This document shows positions 34,001-43,187 of a stretch of 64,000 bases of DNA, piece by piece; the first letter of the stretch is position 1, and each line of letters begins with the position of its first letter. The notes below the pieces were generated by a model. It made no database searches. It was not told the DNA's origin and saw only the letters and a list, made by a program, of their open reading frames with translations. Made by a program: the position numbers and the translations under genes. Source of the DNA: Lachnospiraceae bacterium G11 (GTDB lineage Bacteria > Bacillota > Clostridia > Lachnospirales > Lachnospiraceae); NCBI GenBank assembly GCA_900103495.1, contig FMWZ01000007.1:62001-126000 (forward strand), written 5' to 3'.

Positions 34001-35349
34001 TAAGAGTCAGATCTCTGATTTCCGCTCTTAAGGTCAAGGAGAAGAAGGGCGAAATCAGAAAGCTTGGCTCCTCCGCATACCACAGAGTATATTTCACCGA
34101 GGATATGAGAAAGAACTACACAATTCTCTGTCCTCAGATGTCACCTATACATTTCGACCTCATAGGGCCCGCTTTCAACTCCTGCGGTTATAACCTGGTT
34201 GTCCTTAACAACGACAACCGTTCCGCCATTGATACCGGCTTAAAATACGTTAATAATGACGCATGTTATCCTTCTCTCCTTGTGGTTGGACAGATTATGT
34301 CAGCCCTCAATTCAGGCAAGTATGACCTTGAGAGAACCGCGGTAGTCATGAGCCAGACCGGTGGCGGATGCCGTGCCACAAACTATATCGGTTTCATCAG
34401 AAGAGCCTTAAGAAAAGCGGGAATGGAACAGATTCCGGTTATTTCTCTCAACTTGAGTAAGCTTGAGAGCAATCCCGGATTCAAGATTGGAATTCACATG
34501 CTCTATCGCATCTGCCTTGCTGCAGAGTTCGGAGATATTTTCATGAAGTGCGTCTACAGAATGCGCCCTTACGAATTAAACAAGGGCAGCGTCGATGCTC
34601 TCCACGAAAAATGGCTTAAGAAGTGTAATGAATTCCTGGTAGGTAAGCACCTGTCTCTCTTTAAATTCAACAAGATGTGCCGTCAGATTATTCGCGAATT
34701 TGATGCCATCCCCATTGATGAAGAGCTTAAGAAACCAAGAGTCGGTGTAGTTGGAGAAATCCTTGTTAAGTTCTCACCCACAGGTAATAACCACCTGGTG
34801 GAACTTCTTGAATCGGAAGGAGCCGAAGCTGTGGTCCCTGAACTTGCCGACTTCCTTCTCTACTGCTTCTACGACCAGATATTTAAGGCCGAGTACCTCG
34901 GTACGTCCAAGAGATCCTCCAATGTGAGCAAGCTTGGTATCTGGGCAATAGAAAGGCTTAGAGGCGCCGCAAGTGATGAGTTCAAACAGAGCACCCACTT
35001 CCTGCCTCCCGCTGATATCTACGAAACTGCAAAGGCAGCTTCCGAGATTGTATCATTAGGAAACCAGACAGGTGAAGGATGGTTCTTGACCGGTGAAATG
35101 CTTGAGCTCATTCACAACAACACTCCCAACATCGTATGCACACAGCCCTTCGGCTGTCTCCCCAACCACGTAGTTGGAAAAGGTGTTATTAAGGAGCTTA
35201 GACGTCGCCATCCGGAATCAAACATCGTAGCTATCGATTACGATCCCGGTGCCAGCGAGGTTAACCAGCTTAATCGAATCAAGCTGATGCTTTCCACCGC
35301 ATATAACAACTTAAATACAGAAGATAAAGAAGAAAAGAGGCTGGGTTAA
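31099..35349 (+). CDS. Fused acyl-CoA dehydratase activase / 2-hydroxyacyl-CoA dehydratase-like protein
   Basis: A 1416-residue fusion. Two ASKHA ATPase domains come first: [16 protein letters not shown] (start) with [10 protein letters not shown] (about 125), and [15 protein letters not shown] (about 320) with [11 protein letters not shown] (about 441). A Cys cluster CKGCTNSC follows (about 603), then a DUF2229-type region and a C-terminal part related to HgdB/double-cubane-cluster proteins. Activases of this family (HgdC, BadFG) use ATP to push one low-potential electron into a partner iron-sulfur cluster. Here driver and acceptor seem joined in one chain, so the protein may reduce a small or acyl-CoA substrate by itself. 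The true substrate is unknown. Monocistronic. Confidence 0.85.
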   Translation: MRYTLGIDIGSTTVKIAVLDENNKLLFSDYKRHFADIRKTLQDLLKLCYDALGDITVHPMITGSGGLTLANHLEVPFTQEVIAVATSLKVFAPKTDVAIELGGEDAKIIYFEGGNVEQRMNGICAGGTGSFIDQMASLIQTDAAGLNEYAKDYKSLYTIAARCGVFAKTDIQPLINEGATKEDLSASIFQAVVNQTISGLACGKPIRGHVAFLGGPLHFLTELKAAFIRTLKLDEEHTIELDNSHLFAAMGSAMNAKDDCHYTMKEMVDKLSSDIKMEFEVARMEPLFADDEEYEEFKVRHSIHHVKTADLASYKGNAYLGIDAGSTTTKIALVSEDGDLLYSFYSSNDGSPLSTAIRSFKEIEKILPADVKIVRACSTGYGEALMKAAFLLDDGEVETVAHYYAAAFFNPNVDCILDIGGQDMKCIKIKNQTVDSVMLNEACSSGCGSFIETFAKSLNYSVEDFAGEALFAKHPIDLGTRCTVFMNSKVKQAQKEGASVADISAGLAYSVIKNALFKVIKVSDASELGREIVVQGGTFYNDAVLRSFEKIAGCEAIRPDIAGIMGAFGAALIARERFSEGYETTMLTFDQINALQFETSMAKCKGCTNSCRLTINKFSGGRQFISGNRCERGLGKEKNKNNIPNLFEYKLKRYFSYEPLEADEAKRGTVGIPRVLNMYDNYPFWHTFFTELGYRVILSPVSNRKIYELGIESIPSESECYPAKLAHGHVEWLIKQNPDFIFYPAVFYERNEFKEANNHYNCPIVTSYSENIKNNVEAICRREVKFRNPFLSFSSKETVEISLVKEFKELPASEVKAAIAKAWDELNNARNDMRKKGEEVLKYMEDNHIRGIVLAGRPYHIDPEINHGIPELINSYNIAVLTEDSVSHLAPPERPLIVSDQWMYHSRLYAAANFVTKRDDLDLIQLNSFGCGLDAVTTDQVNDILSASDKIYTCLKIDEVNNLGAARIRVRSLISALKVKEKKGEIRKLGSSAYHRVYFTEDMRKNYTILCPQMSPIHFDLIGPAFNSCGYNLVVLNNDNRSAIDTGLKYVNNDACYPSLLVVGQIMSALNSGKYDLERTAVVMSQTGGGCRATNYIGFIRRALRKAGMEQIPVISLNLSKLESNPGFKIGIHMLYRICLAAEFGDIFMKCVYRMRPYELNKGSVDALHEKWLKKCNEFLVGKHLSLFKFNKMCRQIIREFDAIPIDEELKKPRVGVVGEILVKFSPTGNNHLVELLESEGAEAVVPELADFLLYCFYDQIFKAEYLGTSKRSSNVSKLGIWAIERLRGAASDEFKQSTHFLPPADIYETAKAASEIVSLGNQTGEGWFLTGEMLELIHNNTPNIVCTQPFGCLPNHVVGKGVIKELRRRHPESNIVAIDYDPGASEVNQLNRIKLMLSTAYNNLNTEDKEEKRLG

Positions 35350-35367
35350 TCCCAGCCTCTTCTTTTT
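35334..35367. terminator. Terminator shared by the activase fusion and the serine hydrolase gene
   Basis: An 11-bp stem (AAGAGGCTGGG / CCCAGCCTCTT) whose loop contains the TAA stop of the plus-strand gene, followed by CTTTTT on the plus strand. The convergent minus-strand gene ends right beside it and may use the same hairpin. Confidence 0.88.
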
Positions 35368-37585
35368 ATCCATACACTATCTCAACTATCTCTTCAGGCT
35401 CCTCGCTGAATATATCAAGGCCCGTAACCTGAATGATATTAAAGCCGTTTCTCGAAACTTTGCTTATATCTATCATGTACTCTTCAGCGGGATTGTCTTT
35501 AATCTGTGAGCAATCCACCTCATATCCGTTTACAAATATTCTAAGGTTACCAATCTTCTCCGGTTCCAAAACCCGAACTGCAAACTGGCCATAACCTTCT
35601 GCGACGTCATAGCACGTGGTACACTGGGCTACCATGTTTGCCATAACCGTATCGCCTCTTGGCGAAGGGAAGGAAACCCGTGGTTTATTTTCATAATCAT
35701 CCCAGGTAGAAACATTTGTTGGTAGAATCTCAAATTCTCCGTAAGTCGGAGCAATATCCGAAACATCCAGAGCATTAAATCTGTCTATTAAACCGGGAAG
35801 TTTCTGCCTTAAAGCATCCAAGGATTTGGGATGTGTGGCTTTCTCTTCTGCTTTTAACAGCAAAGTCTCGGCAGCCTTAATTCCACCCTCTTTCAATACT
35901 GAATTCTTTCTTTCCTCCGCTCTCTTTAAAAGCGTCTCAACCCAGGCAACAGCATCCGTTACATGTGGCCATTCATCATATTTATCATAGTGAGGATCCA
36001 GAGACCTTATTCTCTGGTTAACCATCTCCACAAGCAAAGCATCTATAGATGCGTCATTGTTCGAGTTCAAAGCCTCATATATCAGATTCGGCGTAAGCCC
36101 AAGACTTCCCATGGAAACATTGTTACCAACAAAATCATTTCCATTCTTCATTCTGTTTATGACAGGGGAATTCTTGGTGCTCGCAAGATAAACAATAATT
36201 AGTTTCTTATCCGAATCAATCAGTGTAATGGTTCCGGTCCAGCCTGTGTGTCCAAAGGTTCCAATGGAAGATTCCAGGCCAAAATAATTGGTTCTGCCCG
36301 GGTTGTCATTGCTGTCCTTTAACCACCATCCGAGACCCCAGTCAAGAGTTTCGGGGTCCACAGGCGCAGTAAACATATCTATGGTGCTTTGGTCGAAGAA
36401 CTGCTCTTCTCCCCAGCCACCGCCGTTAATCATGACCTGGCATAGCTTTGCAAGTTCTTTTGCACTTCCAAAAAGCCCTGCATGGCCCGAAACTCCATCC
36501 ATACAGTAATAAGCTTTCTCATCATGAACCTCGCCCCACACAGTCTCTCTTCTCACATTGTCATATATAAATCTTCCCTGTCTGGTGTTACCATTAAGTT
36601 CCGTTGCTGCGCAATCTTCCTTTGAAAAGCCATTCTCGAGGGGATTGAATGTCATGTGAGTAAGTCCCATCTTGTCATAGAACTCCTCTTTCACATACTC
36701 GTCAAGCCTCTTGCCCGTAATCTTCTCAACTATGAAACCAAGAATCATATAATCAACATCCGAATACTCTCTCTCGGTTCCCGGCTCATATTTAAGGGGT
36801 GTATCTATAATCTTTGAAAGAATCTCATTTCTGTCCTGGCAAAAAAGATCCGGATACTGCTTAATCATGGCGGCATCGTTGTTATGATAGCAAGGATCCG
36901 CAGGAAAACCTGCCTGATGAGACAAAAGGTCAGATACTTTAATCTCGGTCTTTCCCTTTATCTGGTCGTCTCCCTCCCTGTCCTTAAATTCAGGAATATA
37001 GTCACAGACCTTCTTATTGATATCCAATTTGCCCTCATAAACCAGCTTCTGAACTGCAAAATTGGTGGCAAACATCTTGGTATTGGATGCCAAATCAAAC
37101 ATGGTATCCGTAGTAATGGGAGCAGACGATTTATCTACATAGGCATCCGAAAGGATATTGCCCTCACTGTCAATCTGTGGAGCAACATATCCGTTTGTAA
37201 CACCCCAGGCCTTATCAACAACCAGCTTTCCGTCTTTTATAACAGCGAGCTGAGCCCCCGAAAAGCCATAGTCCATCTGTACTTCCATCATATCGTCTAT
37301 AAGCTTTAAGGTGTTGGTATTGAATCCCACTTCCTCCGGAGTTCCCGCAGTAACGGTCTGGTAAGTTTCCGAAGGATTGTTTTCTTCAGTTTGTGATGAT
37401 TCTGAGTTCTCTGCAGAATTTGAGTTATCTGCAGTCTCGTCACCAACTGACTCCCATTCAATTCCATCTTTACCGGTCTCTGATGCCTCCCCAAGGCCGC
37501 ATCCCGAAACTGTTAATGCAGACGCCAGCATCAATACAAATATGCGATTAATTGAATCTTGTTTTAATTTATACATCCCCGCCAA
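35366..37585 (-). CDS. Secreted serine hydrolase of the beta-lactamase/PBP4* (AmiE-like) family
   Basis: A 739-residue lipoprotein: lipobox VSGC near residue 30, then an acidic Ser/Asn-rich linker (to about 75). The catalytic domain (about 80-480) has SNTK (SxxK), REYSDVDY (YxN-like) and FGHTGWTG (KTG-like box). A helical part and a C-terminal beta-sandwich (about 590-739) follow. The closest known type is the MurNAc-L-Ala amidase/esterase group. The TTG at 37585 touches the upstream TAA; an ATG at 37576 is the alternative, and neither has an ideal ribosome site. Last gene of a surface operon. Confidence 0.82.
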   Translation of the reverse strand: MAGMYKLKQDSINRIFVLMLASALTVSGCGLGEASETGKDGIEWESVGDETADNSNSAENSESSQTEENNPSETYQTVTAGTPEEVGFNTNTLKLIDDMMEVQMDYGFSGAQLAVIKDGKLVVDKAWGVTNGYVAPQIDSEGNILSDAYVDKSSAPITTDTMFDLASNTKMFATNFAVQKLVYEGKLDINKKVCDYIPEFKDREGDDQIKGKTEIKVSDLLSHQAGFPADPCYHNNDAAMIKQYPDLFCQDRNEILSKIIDTPLKYEPGTEREYSDVDYMILGFIVEKITGKRLDEYVKEEFYDKMGLTHMTFNPLENGFSKEDCAATELNGNTRQGRFIYDNVRRETVWGEVHDEKAYYCMDGVSGHAGLFGSAKELAKLCQVMINGGGWGEEQFFDQSTIDMFTAPVDPETLDWGLGWWLKDSNDNPGRTNYFGLESSIGTFGHTGWTGTITLIDSDKKLIIVYLASTKNSPVINRMKNGNDFVGNNVSMGSLGLTPNLIYEALNSNNDASIDALLVEMVNQRIRSLDPHYDKYDEWPHVTDAVAWVETLLKRAEERKNSVLKEGGIKAAETLLLKAEEKATHPKSLDALRQKLPGLIDRFNALDVSDIAPTYGEFEILPTNVSTWDDYENKPRVSFPSPRGDTVMANMVAQCTTCYDVAEGYGQFAVRVLEPEKIGNLRIFVNGYEVDCSQIKDNPAEEYMIDISKVSRNGFNIIQVTGLDIFSEEPEEIVEIVYG

Positions 37586-39043
37586 TTATCTCTTTCTTCT
37601 GTGTCGACGTCTTCTTGAGCGTCTTACAGAGGTCATTACAACTATTGCTACAGCTCCAAGAATAACAAGGGCAAGAACAGCAATAAGCACAATTGTAATA
37701 ATGTTGGAAGCGCTCTTTTTCTCTTCTTCCTTCTTCTGTTCTTCCTCTTCTATGGCCTTCTGTTCTTCCTGTTGTGCCTTGATCTTAGCCTCTTCTTCAG
37801 CTTTCTTCTTTTCCTCTTCCTCTAAGGCAATACGCTCTTCTTCCTCTTGCACCGCATAGGTCTTCAAATTCTCCATCATATCATTTCCTGCAGTATCAGC
37901 TCCTACATTTGTTCTGTATAAGCCAAACAAACCACAATCGTAATCACTATGAAGAGTTCTGTCAGCGTTAGGATCAAAACTATCAGCCACCTTAAAGTCA
38001 CACCACTGCTGTGATACATGCTTCTTATAGGCTTCGTCTACGATTTCAAAAGCTGTCTTGCCGCCAAAGGCATCAACAGGGTGTCTCAAATCAAGTTTAA
38101 TCTGATTCTCAGAATATAAGTGAAAATATGCCTTAGGAACATCCCACGTGCCGTATAAACTTGCAGATTCTGCATCAAAGCTATCGTCTTTTGCAAGTTC
38201 TAATGCATTTTTAACACTTTCAGCTGTCAATCTATGGAATCCATGACCATATTCACCATCAAAATCATGGGTAACAGTTACCTGAGGTTTAAATCTTCTC
38301 ATGCACTTAGCTGCGAAAGCAGTCATCTCATCTGCGCTGTATTTGGTCTTGGCATCCTCAAGATTACTGCAGTATACATCAGGAAAATCTCCGCACACAG
38401 GATAATGGGTAACTCCACAATGCCAGATTCCATCAAGTTTCTCATGTTCTCTTATAGGAGTTGTAGTCCAAAACTCCGCCATATAGGCAAGTTGAACATC
38501 TGCGTTATACTCTGCGGAATAGGTGGCCAAAACACCACCGAGAAACAGAATTTCATCGTCCGCATGGGATGAAAAAGCAAGGATATCGGCTCTCTCGCAG
38601 GGAGGCTGCCATACCTGCACATCCTTTGGTAAATCGCCTTCACTGTACGCGGTTATATAACAGATAGTAGATTCAGATGTGAAATTCATCTTAATCTCAT
38701 TTGCCGTATTCGTTAATTTAACATATTCATGCAGGAAACCATTTTCACCGCAGTTAAGGCTTTCACCGTTTGCTTCCAATGTCCAGGGGTTTGGAATCCT
38801 GTTCCAGGCTATATAGAGGCCTTTAATCCCCTCATCTGAGGAAATGGTTACGGAATCGCCTGCCGACACCTTGGTGACCGAATTATAGCTTCCATCCAAC
38901 AAATTTCCGCTGCCGGAGCCATTTGAAATTGATACATTCAGGTTAAGGCTATGAGCTTCCGAAGCTTTAACTGTAAGGCTCGGCATACATAATAGAAGCA
39001 CCAGAGGCAAAACGAACTTACAAACATTAAAAAGCTTTCTCAT
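37586..39043 (-). CDS. Secreted, membrane-anchored PIG-L-type deacetylase
   Basis: A 485-residue protein. Signal peptide (about 1-28, cut after KAS), a beta-rich N-terminal domain (about 30-145), then a PIG-L/LmbE domain with FSSHADDEILFLGG (a variant of the usual AHPDDE zinc motif) and VTHDFDGEYGHGFHRLT (the second metal site H-x-x-H). A Glu/Lys-rich coiled coil (about 395-445), one membrane helix and an Arg-rich tail end the chain. Such enzymes remove N-acetyl groups from GlcNAc-type sugars. The Pro of AHPDDE is replaced by Ala. Second gene of the surface operon, five bp after the first. Confidence 0.85.
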   Translation of the reverse strand: MRKLFNVCKFVLPLVLLLCMPSLTVKASEAHSLNLNVSISNGSGSGNLLDGSYNSVTKVSAGDSVTISSDEGIKGLYIAWNRIPNPWTLEANGESLNCGENGFLHEYVKLTNTANEIKMNFTSESTICYITAYSEGDLPKDVQVWQPPCERADILAFSSHADDEILFLGGVLATYSAEYNADVQLAYMAEFWTTTPIREHEKLDGIWHCGVTHYPVCGDFPDVYCSNLEDAKTKYSADEMTAFAAKCMRRFKPQVTVTHDFDGEYGHGFHRLTAESVKNALELAKDDSFDAESASLYGTWDVPKAYFHLYSENQIKLDLRHPVDAFGGKTAFEIVDEAYKKHVSQQWCDFKVADSFDPNADRTLHSDYDCGLFGLYRTNVGADTAGNDMMENLKTYAVQEEEERIALEEEEKKKAEEEAKIKAQQEEQKAIEEEEQKKEEEKKSASNIITIVLIAVLALVILGAVAIVVMTSVRRSRRRRHRRKR

Positions 39044-39048
39044 TAAAT

Positions 39049-40446
39049 CTATTTCCTTCTTCCGTGTTTCTTTCCGGATTTTAGTATTACTCTAAAGGCA
39101 ATAATGGTGATAACCACAGCCGCAATCAAAAGTACAATCAGTAAAATGGAGCCTATGCTTCCCACAAATGTCACCGAACTTCCTGTAGGGCCATCCTCTC
39201 CTTCTCTGGACTCCTCCTTTACTTCAGGAGAAGGTGTTGGAGTGGGTGTAAGCTTATCTATTGATGTGTAAACTTCTGCGCCACAGGTCTTACAAACCTT
39301 CTTCTCAAGTCCCATGGAATCAAGTGTAGGTGCTATAATCTCCTCACCCTCACCAAGGTCATGCACCTTTAAAGTATAAGAATCCTTATAGGAATATCCG
39401 TCTGTAGGGCAGGTATGCAAGGTATAGCCAAAGGTTTCATGAGTGCCATCTATAACCTCCGTTGTAAAGCTTGCCTCATCTGTACCGCAGTCTCCGTGGG
39501 GATAAAGATCCTTGGAATAATCATTGGTTTCATTCCTGAAAATACTCTTATCGGGAGCTGAGCAACCCGAAAATGCATAAGTCCAGTTCAAAACCTCTCC
39601 GTTTACAGGATCACAATATGCTCTTCTGTTGGTGTTGTCTTCAAAGAAGAATATCTTGCTGTCCTGGCTTACTCTTACATTGGTTATATAGCCTGCATAC
39701 TCGAATCCCGCAGGATAAAGGCCATACATGCCAACCATTCCACCACTATGAACATATCCGTGGTCTGATACATAGCCCTTAAGGTTAATATCATCGTTAT
39801 CAAGATCAATGTATCCTGCAGCGTAAGCACCACCAAGGAATTCCTCATCTCTTGTAGATGCATCAAGATCCACATTAACCAGAGTTGTCTCAGCCTTGGT
39901 ATTAACAATCTTTCCGTTTCCGAATCCGACTATTCCGCCAACACCAAACATTGCTCCTTTGACATGCAAAGAGGCATTTCCTTCTATAATGCAGTTGTCA
40001 ATTGTGCCTCCGTCCATGTAACCTGCAATTGTTCCGACAAAGCAGTCTTTCTCTATGTTTACGTCTACATTGATTCCGTATAGGCCCAAATTCTTGACGG
40101 TACCATTCTCAATACACCCGAAAAGTCCCGAGAAAACAGTATCGTAAGTCTTCATGTTTCCGTCGTAGGTAGTTCTGACTCCCTCTGAAACTTCAGTGAT
40201 ATTAAGATTAAGTAACCCGTGTCCCTCTCCGTCCAATGTTCCGGAGAAATCAAAAGGTACCCATTCCTCGCCCAAGCAGTCTATATCATTCTTTAGAACA
40301 TAATCTCCCGAAGGATTATCCTTCATGGATTTCAAATCCTCGAACGTGTAAATGTTTACTGCTTCTGCCGCTTCACCTCTAATGGGGAACGATAAAATAA
40401 CTCCCGCTATCAATACGGCGAATGCCCATTTTGCAATACTTTTCAT
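39049..40446 (-). CDS. Secreted surface protein with GLUG-type beta-helix repeats, C-terminal anchor
   Basis: A 465-residue protein from the ATG at 40446; the frame extends to a GTG at 40479. Signal peptide ends at GEA-AEAV. Residues 30-290 contain GLUG-like turns (FSGTLDGEGHGLLNLNI, GLFGCIENGTVKNLGLYGI, GTIAGYMDGGTIDNC, GGIVGFGNGKIVNTKA) typical of right-handed beta-helix adhesion or carbohydrate-facing domains. Next are a Cys-pair domain, a TPTPTPSP linker, one membrane helix and a basic tail. First gene of the operon. It may bind or present the substrate for the two enzymes downstream. Confidence 0.8.
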   Translation of the reverse strand: MKSIAKWAFAVLIAGVILSFPIRGEAAEAVNIYTFEDLKSMKDNPSGDYVLKNDIDCLGEEWVPFDFSGTLDGEGHGLLNLNITEVSEGVRTTYDGNMKTYDTVFSGLFGCIENGTVKNLGLYGINVDVNIEKDCFVGTIAGYMDGGTIDNCIIEGNASLHVKGAMFGVGGIVGFGNGKIVNTKAETTLVNVDLDASTRDEEFLGGAYAAGYIDLDNDDINLKGYVSDHGYVHSGGMVGMYGLYPAGFEYAGYITNVRVSQDSKIFFFEDNTNRRAYCDPVNGEVLNWTYAFSGCSAPDKSIFRNETNDYSKDLYPHGDCGTDEASFTTEVIDGTHETFGYTLHTCPTDGYSYKDSYTLKVHDLGEGEEIIAPTLDSMGLEKKVCKTCGAEVYTSIDKLTPTPTPSPEVKEESREGEDGPTGSSVTFVGSIGSILLIVLLIAAVVITIIAFRVILKSGKKHGRRK

Positions 40447-40486
40447 CTTTGTTACTATCTCCTGATTTACTAAACTCACTTCTACT

Positions 40487-40495
40487 ATTCTACCA
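40487..40495 (-). promoter_or_regulatory. Extended -10 promoter of the surface operon
   Basis: TGGTAGAAT on the minus strand, an extended -10 without a good -35, about 40 bp ahead of the ATG and just after the pnp terminator. Confidence 0.4.
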
Positions 40496-40515
40496 CATAT
40501 AAGGCATCATAAACG

Positions 40516-40551
40516 AAAAAAAATGCCCGAAGCGAACAAATCACTTCGGGC
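40516..40551 (-). terminator. Terminator of pnp
   Basis: An 8-bp stem (GCCCGAAG / CTTCGGGC) with an 11-base loop and eight T on the minus strand, 15 bp after the pnp stop. Confidence 0.92.
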
Positions 40552-40565
40552 AAATTCTATTAATT

Positions 40566-42665
40566 TTACTGCTGAGCTACATCCTTCATTGAGAAGCTGA
40601 TTCTGCCCATCTTGTCCTTGCCAAGGCATACAACTGTAACTGTATCGCCAAGAGTAAGAACATCTTCAACGTGGTTGATTCTCTCCTTGGCAATCTTGGA
40701 AATGTGAACCATTCCCTCCTTGCCGGGAGCAAACTCGATGAATGCACCGAACTCCTTGATGCTTACAACCTTACCCTTGAAGATCTGGCCTTCCTCAAAG
40801 TCTGTAACGATAATCTTGATCATTTCACAAGCCTTATCCATCATAGCCTTATCGGTGCCGCATACAGATACCTTACCGTCATCTGTAATATCAATCTTAA
40901 CGCCTGTACGAGCGATAATCTCGTTGATTGTCTTACCTCTCTGACCAACAACATCGCCGATTCTCTCAGGATCAATCTGGATAGAAACAATCTTGGGAGC
41001 GTACTCGTTAACTGTAGCTCTGGGCTCTGCAATTGCCTTCTTCATGCAGTTGTCCATGATGAAGAGTCTTGCTTCACGGCATCTTGCAATAGCACCCTCA
41101 ACGATGGGTCTTGTAAGACCGTGAATCTTGATATCCATCTGGATAGCTGTGATGCCATCAGTTGTACCTGTTACCTTGAAGTCCATGTCTCCGAAGAAAT
41201 CCTCGAGGCCCTGGATATCTGTAAGAAGTACAAAATCATCATCTGTATCGCCTGTAACAAGACCACAGGAAATACCTGCAACCATCTTCTTGATGGGAAC
41301 GCCTGCAGCCATAAGTGACATACATGAAGCACATGTTGAAGCCATTGATGTTGAACCGTTGGACTCAAATGTCTCTGATACCGTACGGATTGCATAAGGG
41401 AACTCTTCCTCAGAAGGAAGTACAGGGATAAGTGCTCTCTCTGCCAATGCGCCGTGACCGATTTCTCTTCTTCCGGGTCCTCTTGAAGGCTTTGTCTCAC
41501 CTACAGAGTATGAAGGGAAGTTATAGTGATGCATGTATCTCTTTGAAACTTCGTTCTCATCAAGACCGTCAAGCTTCTGCTGCTCTGAAAGAGGAGCAAG
41601 AGTACATACGTTACAAATCTGTGTCTGTCCACGAGTGAACATAGCTGAACCGTGGACTCTGGGGATAATATCTACTTCAGCATTAAGAGGACGGATCTGT
41701 GTAATCTCACGACCATCGGGACGCTTGTGATCCTTTAAGATCATCTTACGAACTGTCTTCTTCTCATACTGATAAATAGCTTCACCGAGGATTGCAAGCC
41801 ACTCTTCGTTGTCTGCGAAAGCTTCCTCAAGACGAGCGGTAATCTGACGGATGTTCTCCTCACGAACCTGCTTCTCATCTGTGAATACAGCCTTCTCCAT
41901 CTCTTCCTGGGGAACGAGCTCTTTCATCTTAGCGAAAAGCTCTTCAGGAACTGCGCAGCTTGTGTACTCATGTTTAGGCTTACCAACCTCAGCAACCATC
42001 TTGTTGATGAACTCGATAATTGTCTGGTTAACTTCATGAGCCTTGTAAATAGCTTCAATCATCTTGGCTTCAGGAATCTCGTTGGCACCTGCCTCGATCA
42101 TGATTACCTTCTCGCTTGTTGAAGCAACTGTTAAGTTAAGGTCCGATACCTTCCACTGATCCTGTGAAGGGTTGATGATGAACTCACCGTCAATCATACC
42201 AACCTGTGTTGTTGCACAAGGTCCGCAGAAAGGAATGTCTGAAATGCTTGTTGCAATAGCTGAACCGAGCATAGCTACCAATTCAGGACGGCATGCAGGG
42301 TCAACAGACATAACCATATTGTTCAAAGTAACGTCATTTCTGTAATCCTTAGGGAAAAGGGGACGCATAGGTCTGTCGATAACACGGCTTGTAAGAATTG
42401 CGTTCTCGCTTGCCTTACCTTCTCTCTTTGTGAAACCTCCGGGGATTTTGCCTACAGCATATAACTTCTCCTCATACTCAACACTGAGAGGGAAGAAATC
42501 TACGCCTTCTCTGGGCTTCTCTGATGCGGTTGCTGTACAAAGAACTGTTGTATCTCCGTAGTGCATGAATGCGCATCCGTTTGCCTGTTTACCTACTCTG
42601 TTAACGTCAACAGAAAGTGTACGTCCGGCAAGTTCCATGCTAAATGTCTTGTAACTAAAATCCAT
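40566..42665 (-). CDS. pnp: Polyribonucleotide nucleotidyltransferase (PNPase)
   Basis: A 699-residue PNPase. Two RNase PH-like domains (about 5-220 and 310-545), with REGVDFFPLSVEYEEK and FTRGQTQ-type active-site segments and the phosphate-binding FESNGSTSMASTCASCMSLMAAG region. These are followed by a KH domain (VGQRGKTINEIIARTG) and an S1 domain (GKVVSIKEFGAFIEF). It degrades RNA 3' to 5' using phosphate and helps form the degradosome. It follows rpsO, as in most bacteria, but an intrinsic terminator lies between them. Confidence 0.97.
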   Translation of the reverse strand: MDFSYKTFSMELAGRTLSVDVNRVGKQANGCAFMHYGDTTVLCTATASEKPREGVDFFPLSVEYEEKLYAVGKIPGGFTKREGKASENAILTSRVIDRPMRPLFPKDYRNDVTLNNMVMSVDPACRPELVAMLGSAIATSISDIPFCGPCATTQVGMIDGEFIINPSQDQWKVSDLNLTVASTSEKVIMIEAGANEIPEAKMIEAIYKAHEVNQTIIEFINKMVAEVGKPKHEYTSCAVPEELFAKMKELVPQEEMEKAVFTDEKQVREENIRQITARLEEAFADNEEWLAILGEAIYQYEKKTVRKMILKDHKRPDGREITQIRPLNAEVDIIPRVHGSAMFTRGQTQICNVCTLAPLSEQQKLDGLDENEVSKRYMHHYNFPSYSVGETKPSRGPGRREIGHGALAERALIPVLPSEEEFPYAIRTVSETFESNGSTSMASTCASCMSLMAAGVPIKKMVAGISCGLVTGDTDDDFVLLTDIQGLEDFFGDMDFKVTGTTDGITAIQMDIKIHGLTRPIVEGAIARCREARLFIMDNCMKKAIAEPRATVNEYAPKIVSIQIDPERIGDVVGQRGKTINEIIARTGVKIDITDDGKVSVCGTDKAMMDKACEMIKIIVTDFEEGQIFKGKVVSIKEFGAFIEFAPGKEGMVHISKIAKERINHVEDVLTLGDTVTVVCLGKDKMGRISFSMKDVAQQ

Positions 42666-42723
42666 ATTTTCTTTCTCCTTCTGCCTGCTCTACAGGCTTC
42701 TTTCATTGAATGTCTAAATTAAC

Positions 42724-42762
42724 AAAAAAGGCGGCAAGAACAAAAGCCCTAACACCGCCTTT
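42724..42762 (-). terminator. Terminator between rpsO and pnp
   Basis: An 8-bp stem (AAAGGCGG / CCGCCTTT) with a 20-base loop, then T-rich sequence on the minus strand, 12 bp after the rpsO stop. Confidence 0.8.
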
Positions 42763-42773
42763 TAATTCACGTA

Positions 42774-43040
42774 TTACTTTCTTAAGCCAAGCTTCTCAAC
42801 GATTGCACGATATCTCTCGATATCTTTGTTCTTTAAATAAGCCAAAAGGTTACGTCTCTGACCTACCATTTTGAACAAACCTCTTCTTGAGTGGTGATCC
42901 TTGGGATTGCTCTTTAAGTGCTCAGTAACTTCGGCAATTCTCTCAGATAAAACTGCAATCTGAACTTCAGGTGAACCTGTGTCGCCCTCTTTCATGCCGT
43001 ACTTCTTGATAAGTTCTGTCTTCTTCTCTTTTGTAATCAT
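42774..43040 (-). CDS. rpsO: Small ribosomal subunit protein S15
   Basis: An 88-residue S15 starting at the ATG at 43040 with AGGAGG seven bases ahead; the longer frame to 43115 lies in the leader. The family core is clear ([45 protein letters not shown] in parts). S15 binds the three-way junction of 16S rRNA helices 20-22 early in 30S assembly. It has its own promoter and a leader of about 85 bases that can fold, consistent with the autoregulation known for rpsO. Confidence 0.97.
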   Translation of the reverse strand: MITKEKKTELIKKYGMKEGDTGSPEVQIAVLSERIAEVTEHLKSNPKDHHSRRGLFKMVGQRRNLLAYLKNKDIERYRAIVEKLGLRK

Positions 43041-43071
43041 TTCTTTTCCTCCTGAATCTAAAGTCCGCCTC

Positions 43072-43109
43072 ACACTAAGAATCGGTCGGAGTGTCCGTAT
43101 TCCGAGTGT
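43072..43109 (-). promoter_or_regulatory. Folded rpsO leader, candidate S15 autoregulatory element
   Basis: On the minus strand a 5-bp outer stem (ACACT / AGTGT) encloses a 4-bp stem (CGGA / TCCG) with a ten-base loop, leaving a junction-like shape just ahead of the ribosome site. S15 binds such junction mimics in its own leader in several bacteria. The fold was done by eye. Confidence 0.4.
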
Positions 43110-43131
43110 TGGCACAAAATCATACCTAGAT

Positions 43132-43160
43132 ACTATATCACAGTAATCTTAGGTTGTAAA
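43132..43160 (-). promoter_or_regulatory. Promoter of rpsO
   Basis: TTTACA (43155-43160), a 17-bp spacer and TATAGT (43132-43137), between the Na/Pi cotransporter gene and rpsO. Confidence 0.82.
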
Positions 43161-43187
43161 CAATTATTTTGGTAAAAACCCTATTTT

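Noticed and set aside
35366-37585. Beta-lactamase resistance gene
   Set aside because: Length, linker, YSD instead of YAN/YSN and a large C-terminal part fit peptidoglycan- or ester-active serine hydrolases better than true class C beta-lactamases.
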